64,000 bases of DNA from Bordetella parapertussis (GCA_945906815.1 CAMDRT010000017.1:1-64000), one strand, 5' to 3'. Positions 1 through 7,964 are shown, numbered from the stretch's first letter. A program made the numbers and translations. Notes: a model not told the origin generated them from the letters alone.

Positions 1-380
1 AGCGGCAGTTCGGCGGCGGGGTCGGCATGCATCAGGCTGCCGCCCACTGTGCCGCGATTGCGGGTCTGACTATGCCCCACCCACGCCAATGCCTGCGCAA
101 GCAGGGGCACGCGCGCCGCCAGCGCAGTGTCGCGTTCCATCACGCATTGCCGTGTGCAGGCGCCGGTGCGCGCCACGTGGGCCTCCAGCGCGACACATTT
201 AAGTGCGGCAATTTCATTGATATCGACGAGCTGACGCGGACGGCTGAGGCGCATCGCCATCATCGGCACCAGGCTCTGGCCGCCGGCAATCAGCTTGGCT
301 TCGTCGCCGTGCTGCCGCAACAGCGCACAGGCTTCGGCAACCGATGCGGCGCGTGCATATTCAAAAGGGGCTGCTTTCAA
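1..380 (-). CDS. Xanthine dehydrogenase-type FAD-binding subunit (CoxM family), 3' part outside window
   Basis: The first 127 residues of a molybdopterin-dehydrogenase FAD-binding subunit are present; the rest lies beyond base 1. The frame starts KAAPFEYARAASVAEACALL, has the FAD-binding stretch IAGGQSLVPMMAMR near residues 35-48, and reaches RNRGTVGGSLMHADPAAE at the window edge, the two hallmark FAD loops of this family. The only suitable start is a TTG at 380; no good Shine-Dalgarno is visible, so the start is uncertain. It lies 70 bases downstream of a Bug-family gene on the same strand and is probably cotranscribed with it. It would carry electrons from a [2Fe-2S] subunit/Mo subunit pair expected to the left. 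It is distinct from the coxM at 19221. Confidence 0.85.
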   Translation of the reverse strand, partial: MKAAPFEYARAASVAEACALLRQHGDEAKLIAGGQSLVPMMAMRLSRPRQLVDINEIAALKCVALEAHVARTGACTRQCVMERDTALAARVPLLAQALAWVGHSQTRNRGTVGGSLMHADPAAELP

Positions 381-450
381 GATTCGATCACTTGCAAGAG
401 AGGGTTTTGCTGCGCAATGCCAAAGTGTAACCGCGCGGCGTGCGTTCCCG

Positions 451-1425
451 CTAATCGATTTTCATGCCCGACGCTTTGACCACCTTGCCCCAGCGCGCAA
501 TTTCGCTGCGCAGTTTTTTGCCGAGGTCTTCGGGTGAGGTGAGTGCGGGTTCCACACCGGCGGCCAGGAGTCTGACGCGGATGTCGTTGTCGCGCAGCGC
601 AGCGGCGAATTCGCTGTACAGCCGTTGCACTACGGCAGCCGGTGTTTTTGCCGGTGCAAATAGGCCGCTCCAGCCCTCGGATTCATAGCCGGGCAATCCT
701 GCTTCGGCGATGGTGGGCAGGTCGGGCAGCACCAGCGAGCGTTTCGCATTGGTCACGCCCAGCGCGCGCAGCCGGCCCGCTTTGATGAACGGCACCACGG
801 CGGGCGCGCTCAAAAAAGCCAGTTGCACTTGTCCGGCAACTTGTTCGACGGCCGCCGGCCCGCCGCCCTTGTAGGGGACGTGCAGCAGTGTGATGCCGGT
901 CATGGTTTTCAGTAACTCGCCCGCCAGATGCGACGGCGAGCCGTTGCCCGCCGAGCCGTAGGTGAGTTGGCCGGGACGCGCCTTGGCCAGGGCGATCAGT
1001 TCCTGCACCGACTTTACCGGCAGCGACGGATGCGCGGTGAGTATGCTGGTGGTGATGAAGAGCTGCGCGACCGCTTCAAAATCGCGGATCATGTCGTAAG
1101 GTATGTTTGGAATCAGGCTGACGTTGATCGCGTTGGTGACAGTGCAGTTCAGCAGCGTGTAGCCGTCGGGCGGTGCTTTGGCGACGATATCCGAGCCGAT
1201 GATGCTGGAAGCACCGCCGCGATTTTCGATGATGATGTTGTGGCCTAGTGCTGCGGAAATTTTAGGACTGATGATGCGCGCGGTGATATCGGTGGGGCCG
1301 CCGGCGGGGAAGGGTACGATGAGGCGGATGGGCTTCGATGGATACGCCTGTGCCTGTGCGCCGCATGCGGCACACCATGCGGCGGCGAGCAGCATGGCGT
1401 TGAGTGAAGGATGGGGATATAACAT
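451..1425 (-). CDS. Bug/TctC-family tripartite tricarboxylate transporter substrate-binding protein
   Basis: Periplasmic solute-binding protein of the Bug (TctC) family, 324 residues, the usual length. A signal peptide ends around residue 26 (AQAQA before YPSKPIRLIVPFPAGGPTD). The family signature AYPSKPIRLIVPFPAGG and the internal LLHVPYKGGGPAAV block are intact. The family binds carboxylated or amide ligands such as tricarboxylates, nicotinate or amino acids; the ligand cannot be read from sequence. No tctA or tctB is nearby. The start may instead be the internal ATG at residue 11, which would leave a shorter but complete signal peptide. It is followed 49 bases downstream of a second Bug gene and precedes the partial FAD subunit at 380. 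Confidence 0.9.
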   Translation of the reverse strand: MLYPHPSLNAMLLAAAWCAACGAQAQAYPSKPIRLIVPFPAGGPTDITARIISPKISAALGHNIIIENRGGASSIIGSDIVAKAPPDGYTLLNCTVTNAINVSLIPNIPYDMIRDFEAVAQLFITTSILTAHPSLPVKSVQELIALAKARPGQLTYGSAGNGSPSHLAGELLKTMTGITLLHVPYKGGGPAAVEQVAGQVQLAFLSAPAVVPFIKAGRLRALGVTNAKRSLVLPDLPTIAEAGLPGYESEGWSGLFAPAKTPAAVVQRLYSEFAAALRDNDIRVRLLAAGVEPALTSPEDLGKKLRSEIARWGKVVKASGMKID

Positions 1426-1473
1426 AAGATTTTGTTTTTAAAAGATAAACTATTTCCGCGCGGTTTTTCTTAT

Positions 1474-2457
1474 TTACTGCTGTTTCATGCCTGCCGCCTG
1501 CGTCACCCTACCCCAACGCGCCCATTCGCCGGCGATTTTTGCGGCGAGTTTTTCCGGCGTGAGTGTTTCGAGTTCGACGCCGGCGTTGATCAATCTTGTT
1601 TCGACAGCCGGCGTGCTGATGGCTTGGAGCGATGTGCGATGCAGGTGTTCGATGATGGCACGCGGCGTGCCGGCGGTGGCGAATACCGCGTACCACGAGC
1701 CGACGTCGTAACCCGGCAGCGTTTCAGCAATGGTGGGCATGTCTGGCAACAGCGACACACGCTTGGCGCTGCTGACCGCCAACAAGCGCAGTTGTTTTTG
1801 CTTCACATAGGGCATGCCAGATGACAGGCCGGAAATTATGACTTCAACCTCACCCGACAGGAGTCCGATCAACGCTGCGCCAGCGCCTTTGTAGGGCACA
1901 TGCACGATGTGGATGCCCGCCAGCATTTTGAACATTTCGCCCGCGAGATGCGAAGTCGCGCCCAAACCCGAGGAAGCGAAGTTGAGCGTACCGGGCCGCG
2001 CTTGCGCGCGCGCGACCAGCTCCTTCACCGACTGCACCGGCAGCGGCGGATGCACCATCAACCCCAGCGGACTGTTGCCGATCAGCGCTATCGGCGTGAG
2101 ATCCTTGCGCGCATCAAAAGTGAGTTTGACCAGATGTGGCGCGACCGCGATGGTGCCGTTTGCCGCGACCAGCAGTGTGTAGCCATCGGCCGGTGCGCGT
2201 ACCGTGATTTCGCCGGCGATGGCGCCGCCGGAACTGTGCCGGTTGTCGGTGACCAGTTGCTGGCCCAGCAGTTCGGCCATGCGCGCGCCGTAAATGCGCG
2301 CGACGATATCGGTGGCGCCGCCAGCCGCTTGCGTGACCAGCATGCGGATGGGACGATTGGGATAACCCTGCGGCGCGCCAGCAATTTGCGCGCAGGTGAC
2401 ACCGCTAGCCGTCAGCGCGGCGGTGAACCAGAGCCATTGTCGTCCGGTGTAAGGCAT
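1474..2457 (-). CDS. Bug/TctC-family substrate-binding protein
   Basis: Second Bug-type periplasmic binding protein, 327 residues, with an N-terminal signal peptide (hydrophobic stretch about residues 8-22) followed by GYPNRPIRMLVTQAAGGATD, the family start motif. The loop HIVHVPYKGAGAALIGLLSG near residues 185-204 is conserved. It lies immediately upstream of the Bug gene at 451-1425 on the same strand. The two share fold but are clearly diverged, so this is not a recent duplication. As with the other Bug genes here there is no TctA/TctB membrane pair. Possible roles are substrate capture or sensing for the neighbouring oxidase and aldolase genes (inference). Confidence 0.9.
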   Translation of the reverse strand: MPYTGRQWLWFTAALTASGVTCAQIAGAPQGYPNRPIRMLVTQAAGGATDIVARIYGARMAELLGQQLVTDNRHSSGGAIAGEITVRAPADGYTLLVAANGTIAVAPHLVKLTFDARKDLTPIALIGNSPLGLMVHPPLPVQSVKELVARAQARPGTLNFASSGLGATSHLAGEMFKMLAGIHIVHVPYKGAGAALIGLLSGEVEVIISGLSSGMPYVKQKQLRLLAVSSAKRVSLLPDMPTIAETLPGYDVGSWYAVFATAGTPRAIIEHLHRTSLQAISTPAVETRLINAGVELETLTPEKLAAKIAGEWARWGRVTQAAGMKQQ

Positions 2458-2492
2458 ATCAATAAAAACAATAAGTTACTAATAATCCACGG

Positions 2493-2515
2493 CGTAGCGT
2501 GCGCTGCGCGCACGA
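2493..2515. repeat. Short palindromic interspersed repeat (CGTGCGC-TGC-GCGCACG)
   Basis: A 7-bp perfect stem with a 3-base loop lies in the 223-bp gap between the class II aldolase and the Bug gene. The same core, including the GTAGCG lead-in and the trailing A, recurs at 56703-56725 with one loop base changed, which marks it as a small dispersed repeat rather than a chance palindrome. It could form a weak hairpin in transcripts of either strand. Nothing else recognisable is in 2458-2680. Confidence 0.5.
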
Positions 2516-2680
2516 TCAACCCCAAAGTTTTGAGCGACCCGGCACCATCGATGACGGCAGCAGAGAAATTCAGCGCAATATTCGGTCGCGCTATGTGCTG
2601 AAGCTGCGGCAGTAGCGCGGCGCGCCAGGCCGCGCGTCAGGCGCAGCAATGATCGAGAAAAATAGGCAGAGGCGCCGCGC

Positions 2681-3457
2681 TCAGTCTTTGTAACCGGGAT
2701 CGAGTCGTTCGGCTAGACGCAAGCATGCCGCCCAATCCCTGCCGCCTCTCTTGCCGCTGCGCGCGATCTGGCTGTGGGCGTATTCGCAGGCTTCCTTGCT
2801 GGGGAGCGTGTAATTGCCCGCGCCCGCCGCCAGTGCCGCGACCTGCCCCTGGCAGGCCATTTCGAGAAAGTGATGCGTGACCACGCATTCGGCGACGCCT
2901 TCGCCGCAGACGAGGACACCGTGATTGCGCAGGATCATAACCGAGCCGCCATCGAGATCGCGCATCAGTTTCGGCGTCATGTCGTGGTCAAACTCCAAGC
3001 CTTCGAATTCATGGTATTTCACTTCGCCATAGAATCCCAGCGCATGCTGATTGATCGGCAGCAAGCCAAATTTATGCGCCGCCACGCCCATGCCGTTTAT
3101 GGTGTGCGTATGCAGGGTCGCATTCAGGTCCGGGCGGCCCTTGAGCAGGCCGGCATGGATAATCAGGGCGCCGCCGCGGATGGTGCGCACGTCGGTGTCG
3201 GTCACCACGTTGCCGTCGAAATCGACTTTCAACAGGGAGGAAGCCGTCACCTCGCCAAACATCCAGTCTGCGCGCTTGACCAGCATGTGGTTCGGTTCTC
3301 CCGGCACCCGCAGACCAAAATGATTGTAGGTCATGTCGTCGACGCCGTAATGCGTCAGCACGCGGTGCCCGGCCGCCAGTTCGACACGGGCTCTCCACTC
3401 CTCGGGACTGACCTGTTCGCGGACTGATTTTCCCTTCGCTACGAGTTGCATGGCCAT
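2681..3457 (-). CDS. Class II aldolase/adducin family protein
   Basis: A 258-residue class II aldolase-fold protein. The open frame extends further upstream, but the ATG at 3457 is preceded by AGGAG ten bases earlier and gives the normal N-terminus. Family features: [17 protein letters not shown] near the start, a metal-binding HTHTINGMG block and a second conserved block [14 protein letters not shown]. The HTHT histidines plus a later His ([11 protein letters not shown]) fit the zinc site. Members include fuculose-phosphate aldolases and many decarboxylase-like enzymes of unknown substrate. It is divergent from the nitrile hydratase operon, sharing the 247-bp region 3458-3704. Whether it acts with nitrile hydratase is unknown. 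Confidence 0.88.
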   Translation of the reverse strand: MAMQLVAKGKSVREQVSPEEWRARVELAAGHRVLTHYGVDDMTYNHFGLRVPGEPNHMLVKRADWMFGEVTASSLLKVDFDGNVVTDTDVRTIRGGALIIHAGLLKGRPDLNATLHTHTINGMGVAAHKFGLLPINQHALGFYGEVKYHEFEGLEFDHDMTPKLMRDLDGGSVMILRNHGVLVCGEGVAECVVTHHFLEMACQGQVAALAAGAGNYTLPSKEACEYAHSQIARSGKRGGRDWAACLRLAERLDPGYKD

Positions 3458-3704
3458 GATGCTGGTTCTCCTGAAGGCAGTGGATACCCGCATGGAATAC
3501 GCTACGGGTAGGGGAATTTCAAACACCACATCACCAGTCGGCAATTTAGCCCGTGTCCGGCGAACAGTCAACAGTGTGAACTGTTGCGCAGTTATGCTGC
3601 TGCACCTCACTTTGCATCGCATCAGCGGTAGGCACTGTGCGCGATCCGGCGCGCAGCGTGTGATATATTTACCCGCAGTCCACTTGCCGCAGGCTTGGAA
3701 TTCC

Positions 3705-4346
3705 ATGGCTAATCACGATCACGATCACGATTCCGACCACGACCATGCGGAGGGCTCTGAGCTCTCCGACACGCAGTTGCGCGTGCGCGCGCTGGAAACC
3801 ATTCTGACCGAGAAGGGTTACGTCGATGCCGCCGCGCTGGACACGATCATCGAGGCCTACGAAACCCGCATCGGGCCGCACCATGGTGCCCGCGTTGTGG
3901 CAAAAGCGTGGGCCGATGTCGGCTTCAGGAAGGCGCTGCTTGAAGATGCGTCAAAAGCGGTCTCCACACTGGGTCATGGCAGCCGCGTCGGTGAGCACCT
4001 GGTGGCCGTAGAGAACACGCCGCAGACGCACAACATGGTGGTGTGCACGCTGTGCTCCTGCTATCCGTGGGATCTGCTCGGCCTGCCGCCGGTGTGGTAC
4101 AAGGCTGCCCCCTACCGCTCGCGCACAGTGAAGGAGCCGCGCGGCGTGCTCGGCGACTTTGGCGTCACGCTGCCGCCTGACACCGCGATTCGCGTGTGGG
4201 ACTCCACGGCCGAAACCCGCTTCCTGGTGCTGCCGCTGCGGCCGGCGGGCACCGAAGGCTGGAGCGAGGAGCAACTCGCCGCGCTGGTCACCCGTGATTC
4301 GATGATCGGCACCGGCCTTGCGCGCGCCCCTGGAGAAACTGCCTGA
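3705..4346 (+). CDS. nthA: Nitrile hydratase alpha subunit, cobalt type
   Basis: Catalytic subunit of nitrile hydratase, which hydrates nitriles to amides. The protein has 213 residues from the ATG at 3705; the upstream open frame is not homologous. The metal site is VCTLCSC at residues 113-119 (C114, C117, C119 with the two backbone amides); a Thr between the first cysteine and Leu is the cobalt-type signature, whereas iron enzymes have Ser. A conserved YRSR follows at 137-140. The N-terminus is an unusual run alternating His and Asp (residues 4-14), which may bind metal. The beta subunit gene starts at the last base of this stop codon, so the two are translationally coupled. Confidence 0.95.
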   Translation: MANHDHDHDSDHDHAEGSELSDTQLRVRALETILTEKGYVDAAALDTIIEAYETRIGPHHGARVVAKAWADVGFRKALLEDASKAVSTLGHGSRVGEHLVAVENTPQTHNMVVCTLCSCYPWDLLGLPPVWYKAAPYRSRTVKEPRGVLGDFGVTLPPDTAIRVWDSTAETRFLVLPLRPAGTEGWSEEQLAALVTRDSMIGTGLARAPGETA

Positions 4347-5014
4347 TGGACGGCGTACACGACATGGGCGGCATGGATGGTTTTGGCCCGGTTAAGCCCG
4401 AGCCCGGCGAGCCGGTGTTCCATGCGCCGTGGGAAGGGCGGGTGATGGCAATGACGCGCGCCATGGGCGTTGCTACCGGCTGGAGCATCGATATGCAGCG
4501 CTACTCGCGCGAGCGGCTGGCGCCCCACCGCTACCTCGCTGTCTCGTACTATCAGAAATGGTTGCTTGCGATGCGGCAGATGTTGCTCGACCATGGCCTG
4601 ATCGCCGCCGACGAATTGGCCGCAGGCCATGCGTTGCGCCCGGGTATGCCGCTCAAGCGCGGCCCGTTCACGCTGGCCAATGTCGAGCGCGTGATGACGC
4701 GTGGCGCATTTGCCCGCGCCGCTGGCGCTGCTGCCCGTTTTCGGCCGGGCGACCCCGTGCGCGCAAAAAACATGCACCCGCAGACACATACGCGGCTGCC
4801 GCGCTACGCACGGGGGCACGCCGGCGTGGTCGAGCGCGTGCAGGGGTGCCACGTCTTTCCCGATACAGTGGCGCACGGGCAGGGGGAACAGCCGCAGTGG
4901 CTGTATACCGTAGTATTCGAGGGTCGCGAGCTGTGGGGGCCGGATGCGGATCCGGCGCTCAGGGTTTCGATCGAGGCCTTCGAGTCCTACCTCGATCCGC
5001 TGTGTCCGCTGTGA
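4346..5014 (+). CDS. nthB: Nitrile hydratase beta subunit
   Basis: The 222-residue beta subunit begins with [16 protein letters not shown], the diagnostic MNG/MDG-HDxGGM start of the family, and keeps the N-terminal helical region (RYSRERLAPHRYLAVSYYQKW) and the C-terminal SH3-like barrel with FRPGDPVRAKNMHPQTHTRLPRY. The Arg residues that hydrogen-bond to the oxidised cysteines of the alpha subunit are expected in this segment. It overlaps nthA by one base (TGATG) and its stop is followed after one base by the activator gene. The alpha-beta-activator order is typical of cobalt enzymes. Confidence 0.95.
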   Translation: MDGVHDMGGMDGFGPVKPEPGEPVFHAPWEGRVMAMTRAMGVATGWSIDMQRYSRERLAPHRYLAVSYYQKWLLAMRQMLLDHGLIAADELAAGHALRPGMPLKRGPFTLANVERVMTRGAFARAAGAAARFRPGDPVRAKNMHPQTHTRLPRYARGHAGVVERVQGCHVFPDTVAHGQGEQPQWLYTVVFEGRELWGPDADPALRVSIEAFESYLDPLCPL

Positions 5015-5015
5015 T

Positions 5016-5402
5016 ATGACAGCCGTTGATCCCGCGGCTGCGCGCCGCGTCGCCGAGGCGATTCCCGGCATGCCTCACGATGAGGCAGGCCCGGTGTTTC
5101 GCGAGCCCTGGGAAGCGCAGGCCTTTGCCATGACGGTGGAATTACACCGGCGCGGCTTGTTCGCGTGGCCGGAATGGGCGGCGACGCTGGGTGCGGAGAT
5201 TAAACGTGCGCAGGCTGCCGGAGATCCCGACACCGGCGAGACCTACTACCGGCACTGGCTGGCGGCGTTAGAGCGGATCGTGGCCGACAAGGGCGTGACC
5301 GACGCGCAGACTTTGGCGCGCTACGGCGCCGCCTGGGATCATGCTGCCGACCGCACACCCCACGGCCTGCCTATCGAGCTGCGCGCGGACGACTTTCGCT
5401 AG
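5016..5402 (+). CDS. Nitrile hydratase accessory (activator) protein
   Basis: A 128-residue protein starting at the ATG one base after the nthB stop. It resembles the N-terminal half of the beta subunit (PGMPHDEAGPVFREPWEAQAFAMTVELHRRG and YYRHWLAALERIVADKG), as expected for the small activators that deliver cobalt to the alpha subunit by subunit exchange. The chaperone role is family knowledge; no metal-binding motif is obvious in it. It closes the three-gene operon; the first copy of the 104-bp hairpin repeat begins 54 bases after the stop and could terminate transcription. No amidase gene is nearby to process the amide product. Confidence 0.88.
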   Translation: MTAVDPAAARRVAEAIPGMPHDEAGPVFREPWEAQAFAMTVELHRRGLFAWPEWAATLGAEIKRAQAAGDPDTGETYYRHWLAALERIVADKGVTDAQTLARYGAAWDHAADRTPHGLPIELRADDFR

Positions 5403-5456
5403 CCGCGTATCCGGGCACCTATGCACACATCTTCCGTAGCTCGGAAGGAGTCCGCA

Positions 5457-5560
5457 GGATGCATTACGGGAAGAAGCACGGCGCATCGACAACACACCAG
5501 TTCATCCACCCACACTACCCCGGAATACGGCCATGAAAAGCCATGGCCTTCTTCCGGGCT
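5457..5560. repeat. 104-bp hairpin repeat, copy 1
   Basis: This 104-bp segment aligns without gaps to 7861-7964, differing at about 13 positions (near 87 percent identity). Its right part, 5519-5558, folds into a long hairpin: 15 of 17 stem positions pair, with a six-base loop AAAAGC. Differences between copies are not biased to third codon positions in any frame, so the element does not look like protein-coding sequence. It sits just after the nitrile hydratase operon and marks the left edge of the decayed island. It may act as a terminator or be a small mobile repeat. Confidence 0.75.
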
Positions 5561-5606
5561 ACGGCTGATGTGCCAGATATTCGGCCCGGTACTCTATAAT
5601 CAGCCA

Positions 5607-5738
5607 ATGCAAAGTCTGTGGAATGAAGCGGAAGCCGCTTGCGGCGTCGGTGAACTCGCGCTGCGCGCCTATAGCTCGCGGCTGCTGGGCGGCGGCGACT
5701 AGCTGGTGCTACATAGCTGCGGCAACACCTCGGCGCTA
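5607..5738 (+). pseudogene. 5' fragment of a class II aldolase gene
   Basis: The frame MQSLWNEAEAACGVGELALR, then AYSSRLLGGGD, TAG stop at 5700-5702, then LVLHSCGNTS, matches the N-terminus of class II aldolases of the rhamnulose-phosphate aldolase-like type, where intact proteins read RLLG..P.LVLHGGGNTS. The match ends shortly after the GGNTS motif and is followed by sequence without coding character. An in-frame stop, a Gly-to-Ser/Cys change in the motif and loss of the whole catalytic part show that it is dead. It is unrelated in detail to the aldolase at 2681-3457. The interval 5739-5900 holds nothing recognisable. Confidence 0.55.
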
Positions 5739-5900
5739 TGCGCACCGGAGTCGAATAGCGAGTTAAGCGTACCGGCGACTGTGCGTTCGTAGCTCTCGGA
5801 TAAGCAGACATATCCCTCAGTTTGTAGTTTCCGTTCCATAGGGTCTGCAATTAGTCCAGAATCGCGCATATGGGCCGCCCGCTTTTATGGCCCGCAAAAA

Positions 5901-6158
5901 ATGAACAAAACGGAACACAAACCCAACACCATCGTCACGGGGCCGTTTTTCTCCGAGCCGGTGCATGTTCTCGTTGTCGATAGCTCGGGTACCGGCCGCG
6001 GCGAGGCGATGAAGCGATTTCTTGTAGATGACGGCGCGGGCAATGATCAACGATTCTGGAGCCTTGCGCAGGCATTGTCGGCCCTTTACCCCGCATCGAG
6101 CACCGAAAAGCGCTGGGTGGACGGCGTGCTGGCGCGGAAAAAAGGCCTGGGGTTGTGA
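5901..6158 (+). pseudogene. Apparent fusion of defence-gene ends (helicase-like start, DUF1156 methylase-like end)
   Basis: An 85-residue ORF whose first part, NTIVTGPFFSEPVHVLVV, resembles the start of SNF2-type helicases found in anti-phage clusters. Its last part, FWSLAQALSALYPASSTEKR followed by WVDGVLARKKGLGL, resembles the C-terminus of the large DUF1156 DNA-methylase-like proteins of the same clusters. The full genes would each be several kilobases, so I infer a large internal deletion that joined the start of one to the end of another. These identities come from memory of the families, not a search. The ORF itself is open but is unlikely to be functional. Confidence 0.5.
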
Positions 6159-6159
6159 C

Positions 6160-6742
6160 ATAGCGGATGCTCTGCCCACGCGTTTCCGCGACGCGTTTTT
6201 CAGGGTCGTTCAGCAAGATGAGCTGGCTGCAGAGCTGAAGCAGACGGCAACGGCAGCGAATCTTGCGGGGTGGACACGTGCGCTAACCGGCGCGGCGGTC
6301 AGGACATGTCATGCTGTAGGGTGGACAGCCTCGGCCAAAGGACACAAACTGGAACTGCTGCCGATACACCGCAGCGAGTATCTGGTGCTTGATGTGACGG
6401 CGTTTGCGGATGGCGAAAAACGTTGGCGTTTTCCGGTAGCCGTCATGGAACTCGAGAACCGTGCGCGTGAGGACCAGATTGCGTATTCGCTGTGGAAGGT
6501 GCTTTCAGTGCGGGCGGAGTTGCGTATCGTTTTTTGTTATCGCAGGAACAGCGAGGACATACCCGCGTTGCTGCGACACTTGCGGGGAGAGGTGATTGCG
6601 GCCATGGGCCTGGCAGAGCGTGAATCTGGAAGGTGCTACGCTGCTGGTGGTAGGCTCCCGCAGCGAATCAGGGACATTCCCGTTTGGTTATTTCGGCTGG
6701 TGGTCGCTGGATACCAATACCGGAAAAATTGAACGGTTGTAG
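6160..6742 (+). pseudogene. Frameshifted DUF1156-associated protein of unknown function
   Basis: Reads ADALPTRFRDAFFRVVQQDE, continues through ASAKGHKLELLPIHRSEYLV and FPVAVMELENRAREDQIAYS, then the coding frame shifts by one near 6621: after GLAER the homologous text resumes as NLEGATLLVVGSRSESGT and FPFGYFGWWSLDTNTGK, ending at TAG 6740-6742. Without the shift the frame runs into low-complexity text and stops at 6732. No start codon is present where one is expected; ATA stands at 6160 just after the upstream stop. About 195 residues would be encoded if intact. I recall this protein as a neighbour of DUF1156 and DUF499 genes; its function is unknown. Confidence 0.6.
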
Positions 6743-6853
6743 TGCTTATGTGCGGAATGTGTACGGCAAGTGTAGCTAAAACAAGGGCCGGCCCATTGCG
6801 CTACACGATACAAGGCGCGCAGAATCACAAAGCGAGCGAATTGGAGAGCAATC

Positions 6854-7108
6854 ATGACCACTGTGACTATTGATCTGCCCGACACGGTGTTTTCAGCGCT
6901 GCGGCTGGCGCCGAATGACTTCGTCAGGGAGATGCGTATCGCGGCAGCGGTGCAGTGGTATGCCCAACAGAAGATTTCTCAGGGTAAGGGCGCAGAGATT
7001 GCTGGATTGAACCGGGTGGAGTTCCTGGACGAACTCTATCGCCGCAAGGTGCCCGCCATTCAGGTCACGCTGGAGGAACTGAAAAAGGAAATCGACGGTG
7101 ACCGGTAA
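6854..7108 (+). CDS. UPF0175 family antitoxin
   Basis: An 84-residue protein, MTTVTIDLPDTVFSALRLAP at the N-terminus and a small helical DNA-binding core (QKISQGKGAEIAGLNRVEFL) typical of UPF0175, which resembles a helix-turn-helix. A GGAGAGC motif lies just upstream of the ATG. It overlaps the next gene by 11 bases, an arrangement typical of TA operons. It should neutralise the DUF3368 protein and repress the promoter. It is intact although genes on both sides are broken, which fits selective retention of an addiction module. Confidence 0.82.
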   Translation: MTTVTIDLPDTVFSALRLAPNDFVREMRIAAAVQWYAQQKISQGKGAEIAGLNRVEFLDELYRRKVPAIQVTLEELKKEIDGDR

Positions 7109-7583
7109 ATGCTGGGTCATCAACGCTTCACCGTTGATTCTGCTGGGCAAACTTCGACGACTGGATATTGTTGAGGCGTTGGCAACCTGTGCGGCTGTTC
7201 CGGACAGCGTATTGCGCGAGGTAAGCGCTGGCCTGAGTAAGGATGAGGCCGGCAACGCGACGCTGGATTGGGCCAGCGCACATCGGGTCGCGGATGTGCC
7301 CCTGCCGGTCTCGATTACAAGTTGGGACTTGGGCGCGGGTGAATCGCAGGTGATTGCTCATTGCCTGGCCGGCGCGCAGATTCCTGTGCTTGACGACGGC
7401 GAAGCGCGGGCTTGCGCTTTGGCGCATTCCTTGCCCGTGATTGGAACGCTGGGCGTTATTTTGCGTGCCAGAAAGCTGGGACTGATTCCTGCGGCACGCC
7501 CTTTGGTGAATCAAATCCGCGCTGCGGGATCGTATCTTAATGACGAACTGGTGAGGCAGGCGCTCGCCCAGGTGGGGGAATAG
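7098..7583 (+). CDS. DUF3368 PIN-like toxin
   Basis: 161 residues from a GTG start that overlaps the antitoxin. WVINASPLILLGKLRRLDIV at the start carries the first acidic position region of the PIN fold (here N-A-S instead of the canonical Asp), LGAGESQVIAHCL contains the conserved Glu and VLDDGEARACA the Asp pair. DUF3368 proteins are PIN-related and regularly paired with UPF0175 antitoxins; ribonuclease activity is inferred from the fold. The next gene begins four bases after the stop. The pair is often embedded in DUF1156/DUF499 clusters, consistent with the flanking debris. Confidence 0.8.
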   Translation: MTGKCWVINASPLILLGKLRRLDIVEALATCAAVPDSVLREVSAGLSKDEAGNATLDWASAHRVADVPLPVSITSWDLGAGESQVIAHCLAGAQIPVLDDGEARACALAHSLPVIGTLGVILRARKLGLIPAARPLVNQIRAAGSYLNDELVRQALAQVGE

Positions 7584-7587
7584 TGCA

Positions 7588-7848
7588 ATGACACTCAAAC
7601 CCTGGTATGACGTGATTAAGCCGCGCGTGGATCTGCGGGAGAGGAAACCGCTCGACGCCTCCGAGTTCGCCGTGCATCTGGACAAGGTGCGGTTGGGCGA
7701 TGCGACCGAGGTTTACAAAAGCCCGCAACAGTTTTTCGAACGCACGTTTCTTACCGTAAATCTGACTGGTCTCGCGGGCGAAGTCGTGCGCAGGCTTGCC
7801 GGCGTACCTCGCAACCCAGAAGTCCGCTGCGCCTGCGGCAAGTGCTAG
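7588..7848 (+). pseudogene. 5' remnant of DUF499 anti-phage ATPase
   Basis: Starts MTLKPWYDVIKPRVDLRERK then PLDASEFAVHLDKVRLGDATEVYKSP is the characteristic N-terminus of DUF499 proteins, which are about 1000 residues and carry a P-loop (GGGKTH) soon after. Homology stops after VVRRLAG, around residue 72, just before the P-loop, and the frame ends at 7848 after a short unrelated tail. The protein therefore has no ATPase site. It follows the toxin gene by four bases, the original operon spacing. The second copy of the 104-bp hairpin repeat begins 12 bases after its stop, placing the break point at the repeat. Confidence 0.72.
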
Positions 7849-7860
7849 TGACGGTGGACA

Positions 7861-7964
7861 GGACGTATTGCGGGCAGAAGCACGGCGCATCGACAGCATG
7901 CGATTTCATCTGCCCACACTATCCCGGAATACGACCATGAAAAGCCATGGCCTTCTTCCGGGCT
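7861..7964. repeat. 104-bp hairpin repeat, copy 2
   Basis: Direct copy of 5457-5560. The hairpin is at 7923-7962; one stem pair is lost compared with copy 1 (G to A at 7934). It lies between the truncated DUF499 gene and the oppositely oriented MFS gene, whose stop is at 7991, so it may also serve as a bidirectional terminator. The direct orientation of the two copies around the decayed genes is compatible with insertion at, or deletion between, such repeats. Confidence 0.75.

Noticed and set aside
3450-3704. 85-codon N-terminal extension of nthA
   Set aside because: It lies in the divergent promoter region, is not conserved in character, and ATG 3705 gives the standard alpha-subunit length.
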